Assembly (NCBI GenBank): GCA_964583765.1
Contig: CAZOWW010000076.1
Coordinates: forward strand, 1-29,335
Source: CAZOWW01 sp964583765
GTDB taxonomy: Bacteria; Actinomycetota; Actinomycetes; Actinomycetales; Kineosporiaceae
Direction: 5' to 3'
Length of the DNA stretch: 29,335 bases
The number at the start of each line of letters is the position of its first letter. Position 1 is the first letter of the stretch. The notes under the pieces are model-generated. The model did not search any database. It saw only the letters and a list, made by a program, of their open reading frames with translations, and was not told where the DNA came from. A program made the position numbers and the translations under genes. This document shows positions 14,594 through 22,926 of this stretch, piece after piece.

Positions 14594-15439
14594 GTGCTGA
14601 TCGACCTCCACGCGCACTCCGCCGTCTCCGACGGCACCGAGCCGCCCGAGGTACTCGTCGCGGCCGCGGCTGCGGCCGGGGTGGACGTCCTGGCGCTCAC
14701 GGACCACGACACGACCGCCGGCTGGGCTGCCGCCGCCCGGGCCGCTCGTGCCCACGGCGTCCGGCTCGTCCCCGGGGCGGAACTCACCGCCCGGGTCGGG
14801 TCGATCCGGGTGCACCTGCTGAGCTACCTGCACGATCCGACGGACCTCTCCCTGCGCGAGGCGGTGGACGGCGCGCGTGACACGAGGGTGGGCCGTGCCC
14901 GCAGGATGACCGAACTTCTCGCCGCGGACCACCCGCTCACCTGGTCCGACGTGCAGGCGCAGGTGCGGGACGGCGTGAGCGTGGGGCGACCTCACCTGGC
15001 GGACGCGCTGGTGCGCAACGGGGTGGTGACCTCGCGGGACGAGGCCTTCGCGACGCTGCTCCACGAGGACTCCCCGTACTACGTGCCGCATGCGGCACCG
15101 CGGGCCGAGGACCTGGTCCGCCTGGTCCGCGCGGCCGGAGGCGTGTCCGTCCTGGCCCATCCGCGGGCCGTGGGCAGGGGGCGGGTGCTCGACGACGGGG
15201 ACATCGCGGCGCTCGCCGCGGCGGGACTCGGAGGGCTCGAGGTGGACCACCGGGAACACCCCGGTGAGATCCGCGAGGAGCTGCGGGCGCTGGCCGCGTC
15301 GCTGGGCCTGCTGGTCACGGGGGGCAGCGACCACCACGGGGCACGCAAGCCCAATCTGCTGGGGGAGAACGGGACGGCGCCCGAGGTGCTGGCCGAGATC
15401 GTCGCCCGGGGCCGGGGCACCGCGGTGATCGAGGGGTGA
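14594..15439 (+). CDS. PHP-domain phosphoesterase
   Basis: A 281-aa metal-dependent phosphoesterase of the PHP family. N-terminal metal ligands are visible in DLHAHSAVSDG (His6, His8) and TDHDT (Asp37, His38); further family motifs are PGAELTA (about 58-64), LAHP (about 192-195) and GSDHHG (about 247-252). This pattern resembles the YciV/RNase AM class, which acts on 3',5'-nucleoside bisphosphates or short RNA ends, but the exact substrate is inference. The GTG at 14594 directly precedes the first motif, so the start is well bounded. MarC starts 8 bp after the stop, suggesting a two-gene transcript. Confidence 0.92.
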   Translation: MLIDLHAHSAVSDGTEPPEVLVAAAAAAGVDVLALTDHDTTAGWAAAARAARAHGVRLVPGAELTARVGSIRVHLLSYLHDPTDLSLREAVDGARDTRVGRARRMTELLAADHPLTWSDVQAQVRDGVSVGRPHLADALVRNGVVTSRDEAFATLLHEDSPYYVPHAAPRAEDLVRLVRAAGGVSVLAHPRAVGRGRVLDDGDIAALAAAGLGGLEVDHREHPGEIREELRALAASLGLLVTGGSDHHGARKPNLLGENGTAPEVLAEIVARGRGTAVIEG

Positions 15440-15446
15440 GGTCGCG

Positions 15447-16073
15447 GTGATCGCATCCGCCGGGGCGGGACATGCCCGGCTCTTCGTCGAGGTCTTCGTC
15501 ACCCTGTTCGTGATCATGGATCCGCCGGGCACGCTGCCCGTCTTCCTGGCTCTCACCGCGTCCATGAACACCCGGGCACGCATTCGTGCCGCACGGCAGG
15601 CGGTGCTCGTCGCCTTCCTCGTGATCGTCAGCTTCGCGGTCTTCGGTCGGCAGATCCTGGAGTACCTGCACGTGACCCTGCCCGCGCTGCAGGCGGCCGG
15701 CGGCTTGCTGCTGCTGCTCATCGCGCTCGAGCTGCTCACCGGGATCGATCGGGGCCCCGGTCCGTCGAGCGAGGTGAATGTGGCCATGGTGCCGCTGGGC
15801 ACGCCGCTGCTGGCCGGCCCGGGCGCGATCGTGGCGACCATGGTCTTCGTCAGCCAGGCCCACACCCTCGCCCAGCGGCTGGCCATCGCGGCGGGCATCC
15901 TCGGTGTCCATCTGGTGCTGTGGGTGACCATGCGTTTCGCGGTCGTGCTGCACCGGCTCCTGCGGCCCAGCGGCGTCACGCTGCTCACGCGCATCGCCGG
16001 TCTGCTCCTCTCGGCGATCGCCGTGCAACTGGTGGCCGACGCGATCCGCGCGTTCCAGGCCGGGCAGGGGTAA
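15447..16073 (+). CDS. MarC-family integral membrane protein
   Basis: A 208-aa protein with about six hydrophobic helices and the MarC family signatures: FVTLFVIMDPPGTLPVFLALT near the N-terminus and the mid-protein VPLGTPLLAGPGAIVATMV repeat of the same topology. Despite the family name (multiple antibiotic resistance), no transport substrate is established. It follows the PHP gene by 7 bases with GAGGTCG between the stop and the GTG start, so it is probably co-translated. Length is normal for the family. The next 207 bp to the SpoIIE-type gene contain no gene; I see short repeated GGCAGG words but no clear promoter. Confidence 0.92.
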   Translation: MIASAGAGHARLFVEVFVTLFVIMDPPGTLPVFLALTASMNTRARIRAARQAVLVAFLVIVSFAVFGRQILEYLHVTLPALQAAGGLLLLLIALELLTGIDRGPGPSSEVNVAMVPLGTPLLAGPGAIVATMVFVSQAHTLAQRLAIAAGILGVHLVLWVTMRFAVVLHRLLRPSGVTLLTRIAGLLLSAIAVQLVADAIRAFQAGQG

Positions 16074-16280
16074 GCAGGCGAGGGTAGGCAGGCGGGCAGG
16101 GGTGGTGGGACCGTTTCTGCCTCCGCGGGGTACTTCCAGCGGCGTCAGGGGCAATATCGGCGGCTCTTGAGTCACGTTTGTCGGTTTCGTCGGCGTGTCA
16201 CGGGGCTCGGTGGTGTATGGCTAGCACCTACTGCAGCAGCCCAGCAGTTCGCATCCTCGATCCGGCATCCGGAGGTGGCC

Positions 16281-18671
16281 GTGATCCCCAGCCCCGAGTC
16301 CCCGGCGGAGCCCTGGCACGTCACCGCGGCCCTGCTCGTGGACTCCACGACCAGGTCGGTCGTCGGGGCCAGCGAGGCCGCGGTACGCCTTTCCGGCGGG
16401 GTCCTGCCCCCTGTGCCTCTGGATCGGTGGTGCCTGGCGGCGGGCCTGTGCGAGGCCGGCGGCCAGGACCCCTGCGCACCCCAGGGGTTGCTGACGCGGG
16501 CCCTGCGTGGGGAGGTCGCCGTCGGCCGGCTCGTCCTGCGGGACGCTCCCGCGACGCACCCCGCCGGGGGCCTCGACGAGGACGCCGTGGGCGGCTCCGG
16601 TTCCGCGCCGCTCCCCGGTCCGGCGCTGTTCCCCGGTTCCGTGCTGGCCCCCGGTCCGGAGCCGACGCTCGGGATGGGGTCTCTGCCCGGCGTGGAGTCG
16701 TTACCCGGGGTGGGATCTTCGCCTGGTGCGGGGTCGTTACCCGGGGTGGGGACGACAGCCGGCGCGGGTGTCCCGCACCGGTGGGGTACCGGGGGGATCC
16801 GGGTGGTCTGCACCCCTCTCGTCGCGGCCGGCCTGCCGGGTGACGTCGTCCCGGCCCCGGCCCCGGCCCCGGCCCCGGCTCAGGTTCCGGCTGGGTGCAC
16901 CCTCGTCGTGCTGTCCGAGCAGTCGGACCTCGCATGCTCTCCGGGGGAGGGCGGGGCGTCGACCGGGGACTGGGGCCGGAGCAGGGCTGTTCGTGAGCGT
17001 GCGGATCTGCTGGCCGCCGTGGACGCCCTCGCGCTCGGCGGGGACGACGTCCCCGTGCTCGCGGCGCTGGCCCGGCTGCTGGTACCCGGTACCGCGTCCG
17101 GAGCACTGATCGCCTCGGTCGACGGGGACCTGGAGATCGTGGCCGTCGCCGGGGACGTTCCCCCGGACGTGGTGGGACGTCGTCGGCGTCTGGGGGAGTC
17201 GACCGATCCTGGCGACCAGCTCGCCACCGTGGTCGGTGGGCAGCAGGTCGACCCGGTGCGGGTGGCGGCGGGGCCGTTGCGGCGGCGTCCGGGCACCACC
17301 ACAGCATGGTTCGCCCGGGTGCTCCCGGCCGAGACGCCCCTGCTCGCGTTGCCGGTGCGTGGTCGGCGTGGCCCGCTCGCGGTGGTGCTGCTCGTGGACC
17401 CGTCCGAGGATCCGGAGGATCTCGCGGTGGTGCGCGAGATGCTGACCCGGGTGGGGCTGGCCCTGGAGAACGCTCGCCTGCACGCCCGCGAGCACGCCCT
17501 GGCCGAGACCCTGCAGCGCTCGTTGCTCCCCGGACCGGTGGTGCTGCCGGACCTGGACGTCTGGGCCCACTACGCACCGAACACCGAGCTGACCCAGGTG
17601 GGGGGTGACTGGTACGACGTCATCAGCCGGCCCGACGGGAGCCACGGGATCGTGATCGGCGACGTCGTCGGCCACGACCTCGAGGCCGCGGCGGTCATGG
17701 GACAACTGCGCTCGATCGCCCGGGCCTACGCGTACGAGGTCCACGACGCCGCCGCGGTGCTGGACCGGGTGGACCAGCTCGCCTTCAGCATGCAGCTGTC
17801 CCGGTTGGCCAGCGCGGCGTTCCTGACCTTCGCCCGGGACGCCACGCACTGGCGGGTCACCTGGGCCAATGCCGGGCATCTCGCCCCACTGCACAAGCGC
17901 GGCCCGCAGGTGACGCCGCTGCGTGCCCCGGAGGGCTCCCTGCTCGGGCTGATCTGCGGGGAGCGACGGAGCCTCGCCGAGAACCTGCGGGGCGGCGACT
18001 TCGTGGTGCTCTACACGGACGGATTGGTCGAGCGTCGCGGTCGGACCGCCGCCGAGGGGATGGCGCGCCTCGCCCGGGTGATCGGCTCCTCGCCGGCCGC
18101 GACCGCCGCCGAGTTGGGTACCCACATCCTCGACCAGGTGGGCCAGGACCCCGAGGACGACCTCGCGCTCGTCGTGGTGCGGGTTCCCCGGGCGAGCGAC
18201 GGCTTCAGCCGGATGCGTCGGCGCAGCTTCGAGCCGACCGAGCACGCACCCCGCCAGGCCCGGGCGTTCGCCATGGAGTGGTTGCGTGGCCTGCACCGCG
18301 GCAACGACGAGGCACCGTTGCTGGTCGTCTCGGAACTGGTCGCGAACGCGACGCGGCACGGCGAGGGGCTGATCACTCTGGCGCTGTCCACGCAGGAAGG
18401 CCGGGTGCGCGTGCAGGTGGACGACGAGAGCCCTGTGCCTCCTCGCCTCACCCCGGAGATCGACGCCGGTGGTGGTCAGGGGCTGCGGATCGTGTCCCGG
18501 CTCGCGGACTGGGGCTGGACTCCCGCGGTGGGCGGCAAGAGCGTGTGGGCGGTCCTGCGGGACGAACGCCCCGCCGCCGCCGGACCCGCCGAGCCGGCTG
18601 AGCCAGCCGAGCCCTCTGCGGTGTCCCCGGACCCGGCTGAGCCCCCCGGGGGTGTCCCCCGACCCGGCTGA
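16281..18671 (+). CDS. GAF-PP2C (SpoIIE-type) phosphatase with C-terminal anti-sigma kinase-like domain
   Basis: A 796-aa single-chain stress-signalling protein. Residues 1-100 are a poorly defined sensor-like region; 105-205 is low complexity with repeats (LPGVGS-type and PAPAPA); about 235-405 is a GAF domain ending in a signalling helix (LENARLHAREHALAETLQRSLLP). The PP2C/SpoIIE phosphatase spans about 420-635, with metal aspartates in GGDWYD (D443), IGDVVGHD (D461), YTDGLVE (D580) and DDLALVV. The HATPase_c_2 domain (about 645-760) has an N-box SELVANATRHGE (N689) and G-box GGGQGLRIV. Such fusions pair phosphatase and RsbW-like kinase in partner-switching control of sigma factors; targets here are unknown. 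GGAGG (16271-16275) five bases before GTG 16281 sets the start; the frame is open upstream to 16167. Confidence 0.92.
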   Translation: MIPSPESPAEPWHVTAALLVDSTTRSVVGASEAAVRLSGGVLPPVPLDRWCLAAGLCEAGGQDPCAPQGLLTRALRGEVAVGRLVLRDAPATHPAGGLDEDAVGGSGSAPLPGPALFPGSVLAPGPEPTLGMGSLPGVESLPGVGSSPGAGSLPGVGTTAGAGVPHRWGTGGIRVVCTPLVAAGLPGDVVPAPAPAPAPAQVPAGCTLVVLSEQSDLACSPGEGGASTGDWGRSRAVRERADLLAAVDALALGGDDVPVLAALARLLVPGTASGALIASVDGDLEIVAVAGDVPPDVVGRRRRLGESTDPGDQLATVVGGQQVDPVRVAAGPLRRRPGTTTAWFARVLPAETPLLALPVRGRRGPLAVVLLVDPSEDPEDLAVVREMLTRVGLALENARLHAREHALAETLQRSLLPGPVVLPDLDVWAHYAPNTELTQVGGDWYDVISRPDGSHGIVIGDVVGHDLEAAAVMGQLRSIARAYAYEVHDAAAVLDRVDQLAFSMQLSRLASAAFLTFARDATHWRVTWANAGHLAPLHKRGPQVTPLRAPEGSLLGLICGERRSLAENLRGGDFVVLYTDGLVERRGRTAAEGMARLARVIGSSPAATAAELGTHILDQVGQDPEDDLALVVVRVPRASDGFSRMRRRSFEPTEHAPRQARAFAMEWLRGLHRGNDEAPLLVVSELVANATRHGEGLITLALSTQEGRVRVQVDDESPVPPRLTPEIDAGGGQGLRIVSRLADWGWTPAVGGKSVWAVLRDERPAAAGPAEPAEPAEPSAVSPDPAEPPGGVPRPG
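16697..16750. repeat. Perfect 18-bp direct repeat in the SpoIIE-type gene
   Basis: GTCGTTACCCGGGGTGGG occurs at 16697-16714 and 16733-16750 (36-bp period, in frame), encoding SLPGVG units in a low-complexity linker. Related degenerate units lie just upstream. Confidence 0.8.
16853..16876. repeat. Hexanucleotide microsatellite (GGCCCC)4
   Basis: Four perfect tandem GGCCCC units encode alternating Pro-Ala in the SpoIIE-type protein. Multiples of six keep the frame, so length changes would alter the linker but not the downstream domains. Confidence 0.85.
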
Positions 18672-18680
18672 GCCCCCGGG
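18621..18680. repeat. Tandem ~30-bp repeat that supplies the SpoIIE-type stop codon
   Basis: 18621-18650 and 18652-18680 are near-identical (GTGTCCCC-GACCCGGCTGAG core). The offset between copies is 31 bp, so the CTGAG that reads in frame as Pro-Ala-Glu-Pro in copy 1 becomes the TGA stop (18669-18671) in copy 2. Confidence 0.85.
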
Positions 18681-18681
18681 A

Positions 18682-18715
18682 CCTGACCGTGAGAGGTGAA
18701 CCCGTGCCGGTCAGG
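18682..18715. terminator. Candidate bidirectional hairpin between convergent genes
   Basis: CCTGACCG (18682-18689) and CGGTCAGG (18708-18715) are perfect inverted repeats around an 18-nt loop, between the SpoIIE-type stop and the MpaB-type stop, which the right arm overlaps. Confidence 0.45.
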
Positions 18716-19670
18716 GGAGCGGGATGTCCGGGCTGTCGGGACCCTCCACGCCGTCCGAGGTGCTGATGCCCGAGGTCATGGTCGTACGGAGGGCCCGAAG
18801 GGCAAGGGTCGCGGCCGTGCTGCTCAGCCCGGCCGTGCCCGGCAACGCGGGCAGGGCGTAGAGCCGGCGGGCCCATCCGGGCAGCACCGCGTACGCGAGG
18901 CCCGCCATGGCCGCCCACGGCGGTCGCTGGGCGGAGTCGGGTCGCCGCGCAGGGCCGGCGTGACCGCTCCGGTCGCCCACGGCGCCGCGTCCAGGCCCCG
19001 GAGCGCGCAGGGCGTCCGCACCGGGGTGCCGGTGCACATTGGTGGGCGCGGGGGAGTCGACCGCGCGGAGCGGGGGAGCCACCACGCGGCTCGCGGCGAC
19101 CCTGGCCTCGGCGGTGACGCCCAGGCGCGGTTGCGTGGCCTTGAAGTACGCCTGGAGCCCCGCGAGATCGTTCGGCACCTCGTCGGGCTCCAGCCCGACG
19201 ATGGTGGCCGCCCGCACCTGTTCGGCCACGTAGGCGTCTGCCTGCCGGGCCGTCATCGGCATGCCGCCCCGCACGACCACGCGCAGGAAGGAGTCGACCA
19301 GGCAGCAGTGCGTCCAGACCAGCAGTTCGGGGTCGTCGGCGGCGTACTGACGTCCGTCGGCGGTGACGCCGACCACCGTGGCGTGCCGGGCCCGCAACCG
19401 GGCACCGGCCATCATCGCCTCGGTGGTGCTGCCGTACGTGGTCACCGCCACGTACTGGGTGGTCCGGGTGAGCCGGTGCCAGAAGTCGATCCCGGTCCAC
19501 GAGTGCGCGCGGTGTGCCGACATGGCCCGGGGGTCCAGGACCTGCAGCAGCAACGCGCGCATGCCGGCGACCCCGAGGAGCGGGTCGGCGTGCACCCGCC
19601 AGGTCACGCTGTCGGGGCTGTAGAGGCCGTCGGTCAGGGCCTGGTCAGAGCCGGGGTCGGTGTCTGTCAT
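18711..19670 (-). CDS. MpaB/rubber-oxygenase-family (DUF2236) oxygenase
   Basis: A 319-aa member of the oxygenase MpaB family, whose characterised relatives include heme latex-clearing proteins and fungal MpaB. Typical segments are the N-terminal GVAGMRALLLQVLDPRAMSAHRAHS (a His-rich helix), FWHRLTRTTQYVAVTTYG, and the mid-protein ADDPELLVWTHCCLVDSFL followed by MTARQADAYVAEQ. Most bacterial members have no known substrate. Residues around 210-255 (HRHPGADALRAPGPGRGAVGD and beyond) look like a low-complexity insertion before the last conserved part (PPWAAMAGLAYAVLPGWARRLYALP). Start: ATG at 19670, with a GTG one codon upstream (19673) equally possible; no strong Shine-Dalgarno. It lies 66 bp downstream of the helicase on the same strand. 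Physiological role unknown. Confidence 0.85.
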   Translation of the reverse strand: MTDTDPGSDQALTDGLYSPDSVTWRVHADPLLGVAGMRALLLQVLDPRAMSAHRAHSWTGIDFWHRLTRTTQYVAVTTYGSTTEAMMAGARLRARHATVVGVTADGRQYAADDPELLVWTHCCLVDSFLRVVVRGGMPMTARQADAYVAEQVRAATIVGLEPDEVPNDLAGLQAYFKATQPRLGVTAEARVAASRVVAPPLRAVDSPAPTNVHRHPGADALRAPGPGRGAVGDRSGHAGPARRPDSAQRPPWAAMAGLAYAVLPGWARRLYALPALPGTAGLSSTAATLALRALRTTMTSGISTSDGVEGPDSPDIPLP

Positions 19671-19736
19671 CACTGATCAGCGTGGCTCACCGGGACCGTG
19701 ATCGCAGGTCGAGAAGCTAGCGGCGCGTAATCGTTG

Positions 19737-21728
19737 TCAGGCGCTGAGTTCCCGCGCCTCGGCGAGCGAGTCCCCCTGGACCCGAACCTCCGCGCCTGCG
19801 GGGCCGTTCTCGTCGCCCGCGCCGCCCTGGGTACCGGCGGACCGGTGACCGCGAACCTGCCCACGACGACGCCGACGACGGCTCGACGAACCGGTCTCAC
19901 CGTCCCGTGCGGTCAGGGGAGTCGGCTCGGAACCGGAGACGGATTCCTCCGTGGACCGGGTCGTGGCCTCCTCGTGCGTCGTGCGGGGGACCTCCAAGGT
20001 CACCGGTGCCTGTGCGGCCGCGTCGGTGCCGTCCTGGGCGGACGTGGTCCGGGACCCTCCGCGGCTGCGTCGGCGGTTGCGGCTTCGGCTGCGTGTGCCG
20101 GTGGAACCGGTCGAGGACGACCCGGCGTCCGGGCCCACGTGCCCCTCGCGAGTGCGGCTCCGCTCGGCGTCGGTCGGGACCACCGCGAGCTCGCCACCCT
20201 CGTGTCCGACATCCACGGCAGTCGCCGCGGCTGCGGACTCCCCCTCGACCGGCAGGCCGTCGCGGAGCCTGCGGCGACGGCGCACCCGACGGGTCCGGTC
20301 CTCGGCGCTGGTGGCTTCCTGCTCGGCGACGTGCGTGATCGGGTCCGCGGTGCGCTCCGGCCGCCGATTCCGGGAGCCGGCGCGGGAACCGGTGGTGGAA
20401 CGCTCGGCGGGCGCGCTCTGCTTGCCGCGGCGCCGTCCCGGGCCTGTCTCGCCGAGGTCCTCGATCTCCTCGGCGTCCAGTCCGGCCCGGGTGCGGGACG
20501 ACCGCGGCAGGGTGCCGGTCGTGCCCGCGGGGATGCCCAGGTCGCTGTACAGGTGCGGCGAGCTGGAGTAGGTCTCGACCGGCTCGGGGATGCCCAGGCC
20601 GAGGGTGCGGTCCACCAGGGTCCAGCGCAGCAGGTCCTCCCAGTCGACGAAGGTCACCGCCGTGCCCTTGTTGCCGGCGCGGGCCGTACGCCCGATCCGG
20701 TGGAGGTACATGTTCTCGTCCTCGGGGCAGACGAAGTTGACCACGTGGGTCACATCGTCCACGTCGATGCCGCGGGCCGCGACGTCGGTGGCCACGAGCA
20801 CGTCCACCTTGCCGTTGCGGAAGGCGCGCAGGGCCTGCTCGCGGGCCCCCTGGCCCAGATCGCCGTGAATGGCGGCGGCCGCGAAGCCGCGCTCGCTGAG
20901 ATCCTCGGCGACCTTGGCCGCCATCCGCTTGGTCCGGGCGAAGACGATGGTCAGCCCCCGGCCCTTCGCCTGCAGCAGGCGGGCGAGCATCTCGACCTTG
21001 TCGAGGTTGTGCGCCCGGTAGACGAACTGCGACACGGCCTTGACCACCGCGCCGGTGTCGTCCGGGTCCGCCGCGCGGATGTGGGTCGGCTGGGTCATGT
21101 AGCGCCGGGCCAGCGCGACCACGGCCCCGGACATGGTGGCCGAGAACAGCATGGTCTGGCGTCCGGCGGGCGTCAGCGAGAGCAGGCGCTCCACGTCGGG
21201 CAGGAACCCCAGGTCGAGCATCTCGTCGGCCTCGTCGAGGACCACGGCGCTGACGTGGCGCAGCGTGAGATCGCCGCGCTGGAGGAGATCGACGAGCCGC
21301 CCGGGGGTGCCCACGACGATCTCGACGCCCTTGCGGAGCATCGCGACCTGCGGTTCGTAGGCCCGGCCGCCGTAGAGGGTGGCGATCCGCACGGACCGCT
21401 GGGCTCCGGCCTTGGCCAGGTCACCGGCGACCTGGACCGCGAGCTCACGGGTCGGGGCGACGATCAATGCCTGGGGCGCGCCGGGCTGGGCCAACTGGTC
21501 CCAGCCCGGATCGCCGGGGCCGGACACCTTCTGCAGCAGAGGAATGCCAAATCCGAGCGTCTTGCCGGTGCCGGTCTTGGCCTGACCGATGACGTCGTTC
21601 CCCGCGAGAGCCACCGGAAGGGTCATGGCCTGGATCGGGAACGCAGTGGTGATCCCGATCTTCGACAGTGCGTCGACGATCGAGGGGTTTACGCCGAGTT
21701 CGGCGAAGGTCTTCAGTTCAGTGGGCAC
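19737..21728 (-). CDS. DEAD-box RNA helicase with low-complexity C-terminal tail
   Basis: ATP-dependent RNA helicase, probably in rRNA/ribosome assembly or cold-adapted RNA turnover. All motifs are present in the 663-aa protein: Q motif FPIQ (30-33), motif I AKTGTGKT (50-57), Ia PTRELA (92-97), Ib TPGR (141-144), II DEAD (165-168), III SAT (196-198), IVFARTK (261-267), V ATDVAARGID (313-322) and VI HRIGRTARAG (343-352). Roughly the last 270 residues are Arg/Ser/Gly/Glu-rich with RRRRR clusters, likely a disordered RNA-binding tail. The GTG start at 21728 has AGAAGG seven bases upstream and gives the conserved PTELKTFAELG N-terminus. It is divergent from the MiaE-like gene, a common actinobacterial arrangement. 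A 24-codon ORF lies upstream (21855-21929). Confidence 0.95.
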   Translation of the reverse strand: MPTELKTFAELGVNPSIVDALSKIGITTAFPIQAMTLPVALAGNDVIGQAKTGTGKTLGFGIPLLQKVSGPGDPGWDQLAQPGAPQALIVAPTRELAVQVAGDLAKAGAQRSVRIATLYGGRAYEPQVAMLRKGVEIVVGTPGRLVDLLQRGDLTLRHVSAVVLDEADEMLDLGFLPDVERLLSLTPAGRQTMLFSATMSGAVVALARRYMTQPTHIRAADPDDTGAVVKAVSQFVYRAHNLDKVEMLARLLQAKGRGLTIVFARTKRMAAKVAEDLSERGFAAAAIHGDLGQGAREQALRAFRNGKVDVLVATDVAARGIDVDDVTHVVNFVCPEDENMYLHRIGRTARAGNKGTAVTFVDWEDLLRWTLVDRTLGLGIPEPVETYSSSPHLYSDLGIPAGTTGTLPRSSRTRAGLDAEEIEDLGETGPGRRRGKQSAPAERSTTGSRAGSRNRRPERTADPITHVAEQEATSAEDRTRRVRRRRRLRDGLPVEGESAAAATAVDVGHEGGELAVVPTDAERSRTREGHVGPDAGSSSTGSTGTRSRSRNRRRSRGGSRTTSAQDGTDAAAQAPVTLEVPRTTHEEATTRSTEESVSGSEPTPLTARDGETGSSSRRRRRRGQVRGHRSAGTQGGAGDENGPAGAEVRVQGDSLAEARELSA

Positions 21729-21854
21729 GCACGGGCCTTCTGGTCGGGGCGGGGGCCGCACGCTGCGACAGCCGCACACGAACCGGATCCGGTCTGTACC
21801 GCTCCATGAGGACGAGGCGGACCGTCCGGTTCAGGTGTGCTGGGCGGGTCGTCG

Positions 21855-21929
21855 TTACCGCAGCGGGCCACCACGCACAAGGTCGGAGCCGATCGTCATC
21901 CCCGACCGGTCATCCGTGAACAGGGTCAT
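21855..21929 (-). CDS. Candidate 24-aa upstream ORF before the DEAD-box helicase
   Basis: On the minus strand, AAGGAG (21940-21935) is followed after five bases by ATG (21929) and a 24-codon ORF ending in TAA (21855). The product begins MTLFTDDRSGMTIGSD and ends LVRGGPLR. The near-perfect Shine-Dalgarno and the local AT-richness are unusual for this window. It ends 126 bp before the helicase GTG. It could be a regulatory leader for the helicase or a chance ORF in the divergent promoter region; I recognise no family. Confidence 0.35.
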   Translation of the reverse strand: MTLFTDDRSGMTIGSDLVRGGPLR

Positions 21930-21962
21930 GATAGCTCCTTATCGGCTCGATACCCTGCGGGC

Positions 21963-22784
21963 ATGACCGACAGCCACCCGGAAGTCGCAGTGTCGCCCCG
22001 TGATCCCCAGCCACCGGTCCCCACATCCGGTGACGAGGCGGTGCCCGCATCCGGCGAAGCGGCGCCCGCTGGCCGCGACGGGACGCTCACCACGTGCAGC
22101 GACGGTACGGCGGATCCGTTCGCGGACACGGGGTACCGCGAGGCGGTCGTCGATCTCCTCGGCGCGCTGGCCTACGGAGAACTCACCGGTTTCGGCCGGA
22201 TGGTGGCCGATGCCGAGCTGGCGCCGTCCCTGGAGGAGCGCGCGCGTCTCTCCCGGCTCGCGGTGGTGGAGTTCACTCACTTCGAGCTCCTGCACACCCG
22301 GCTGACCGCGCTCGGCGTGGACCCGCAGGCGGCGATGGAGCCCTTCGTGAAGGCGGTCGACGGCTTCCACGAGCGGACGGCGCCGGAGACCTGGCTCGAG
22401 CGGCTCGTCAAGGCCTAGGTGGGCGACGGCATCGCGATGGACTTCTACCGCGAGATCAGCGCGTTTCTCGACCCGGACACCCGGACGCTGGTCACCGAGG
22501 TCCTCAGCGACGCGGGGCAGTCGGAATTCGTCGTGAACGCGGTGCGCGCGGCGGTGGCGGCAGATCCCTCCGTCGGTGGGCGTCTGGCGCTGTGGGGACG
22601 CCGGCTCGTCGGCGAGGCGTTGAGCCAGGGGCAACGGGTGGCTGCCGATCGCGACGCCCTCGCCTCGCTCGTGGTCGGGTCCGTGGACCGGCCCACGGCC
22701 GGTCTGGTCGAGCTGGTGGCCCTGTTCGGGCGGATCACCGCTTCCCACGCCCGTCGAATGGCCACTCTCGGGTTCACGCCGTAG
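21963..22784 (+). pseudogene. MiaE-like ferritin-fold protein interrupted by an in-frame TAG
   Basis: Two consecutive ORFs in one frame, 21963-22418 (151 aa) and 22419-22784 (121 aa), together match a single actinobacterial ferritin-like protein related to the tRNA hydroxylase MiaE. The break is one TAG (22416-22418) inside a conserved helix: LVKA-TAG-VGDGIAMDFYREI, where I expect Tyr (KAYVGDG), so a single TAC/TAT to TAG change explains it. Probable di-iron ligands are split: E73, E108 and H111 in the first part; GEALSQ and SHARRM in the second. A GTG directly follows the TAG with AAGG five bases before it, so reinitiation giving two chains is possible. A sequencing error is also possible. 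The first ~55 residues are low complexity. The rest of the gene looks well preserved, so the break is recent or tolerated. Confidence 0.8.
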
Positions 22785-22800
22785 GTGTTCCGGACCGACC

Positions 22801-22920
22801 CGGAGGCGCTCGCGTTCGTCGCGGAGGCCCTCGAGTTTCCCCTGGGTGTTCAGTGCCGCCCCAGAGATGCTCGGGTTCACTTCACCCCGGAAGCGCTCGC
22901 GTTCGTCGCGGAGGCCCTCG
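22801..22920. repeat. 33-bp direct repeat downstream of the MiaE-like gene
   Basis: The 33-bp element at 22801-22833 recurs at 22888-22920 with one mismatch (CGGAGGCGCTCGCG against CGGAAGCGCTCGCG; the rest is identical). In one plus frame it reads PEALAFVAEAL twice, but no gene is supported. A 10-bp word TCGGGTTCAC also precedes both copies (22768-22777, at the gene's 3' end, and 22871-22880), so the duplication probably included the end of the coding sequence. Confidence 0.85.
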
Positions 22921-22926
22921 GGGACC

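Noticed and set aside
13838..15994. 718-codon minus-strand ORF opposite the DUF6758-type, PHP and MarC genes
   Set aside because: It spans three well-supported plus-strand genes and shows no motif of its own.
16100..16125. GTTT...GGGTA words resembling a stress-sigma (SigB/SigF) promoter upstream of the SpoIIE-type gene
   Set aside because: The spacing is about 11 bases, shorter than the usual 14-17, so I did not annotate a promoter.
19734..21809. 691-codon plus-strand ORF opposite the DEAD-box helicase
   Set aside because: Antisense shadow; all helicase motifs are on the minus strand and this frame has no recognisable domain.
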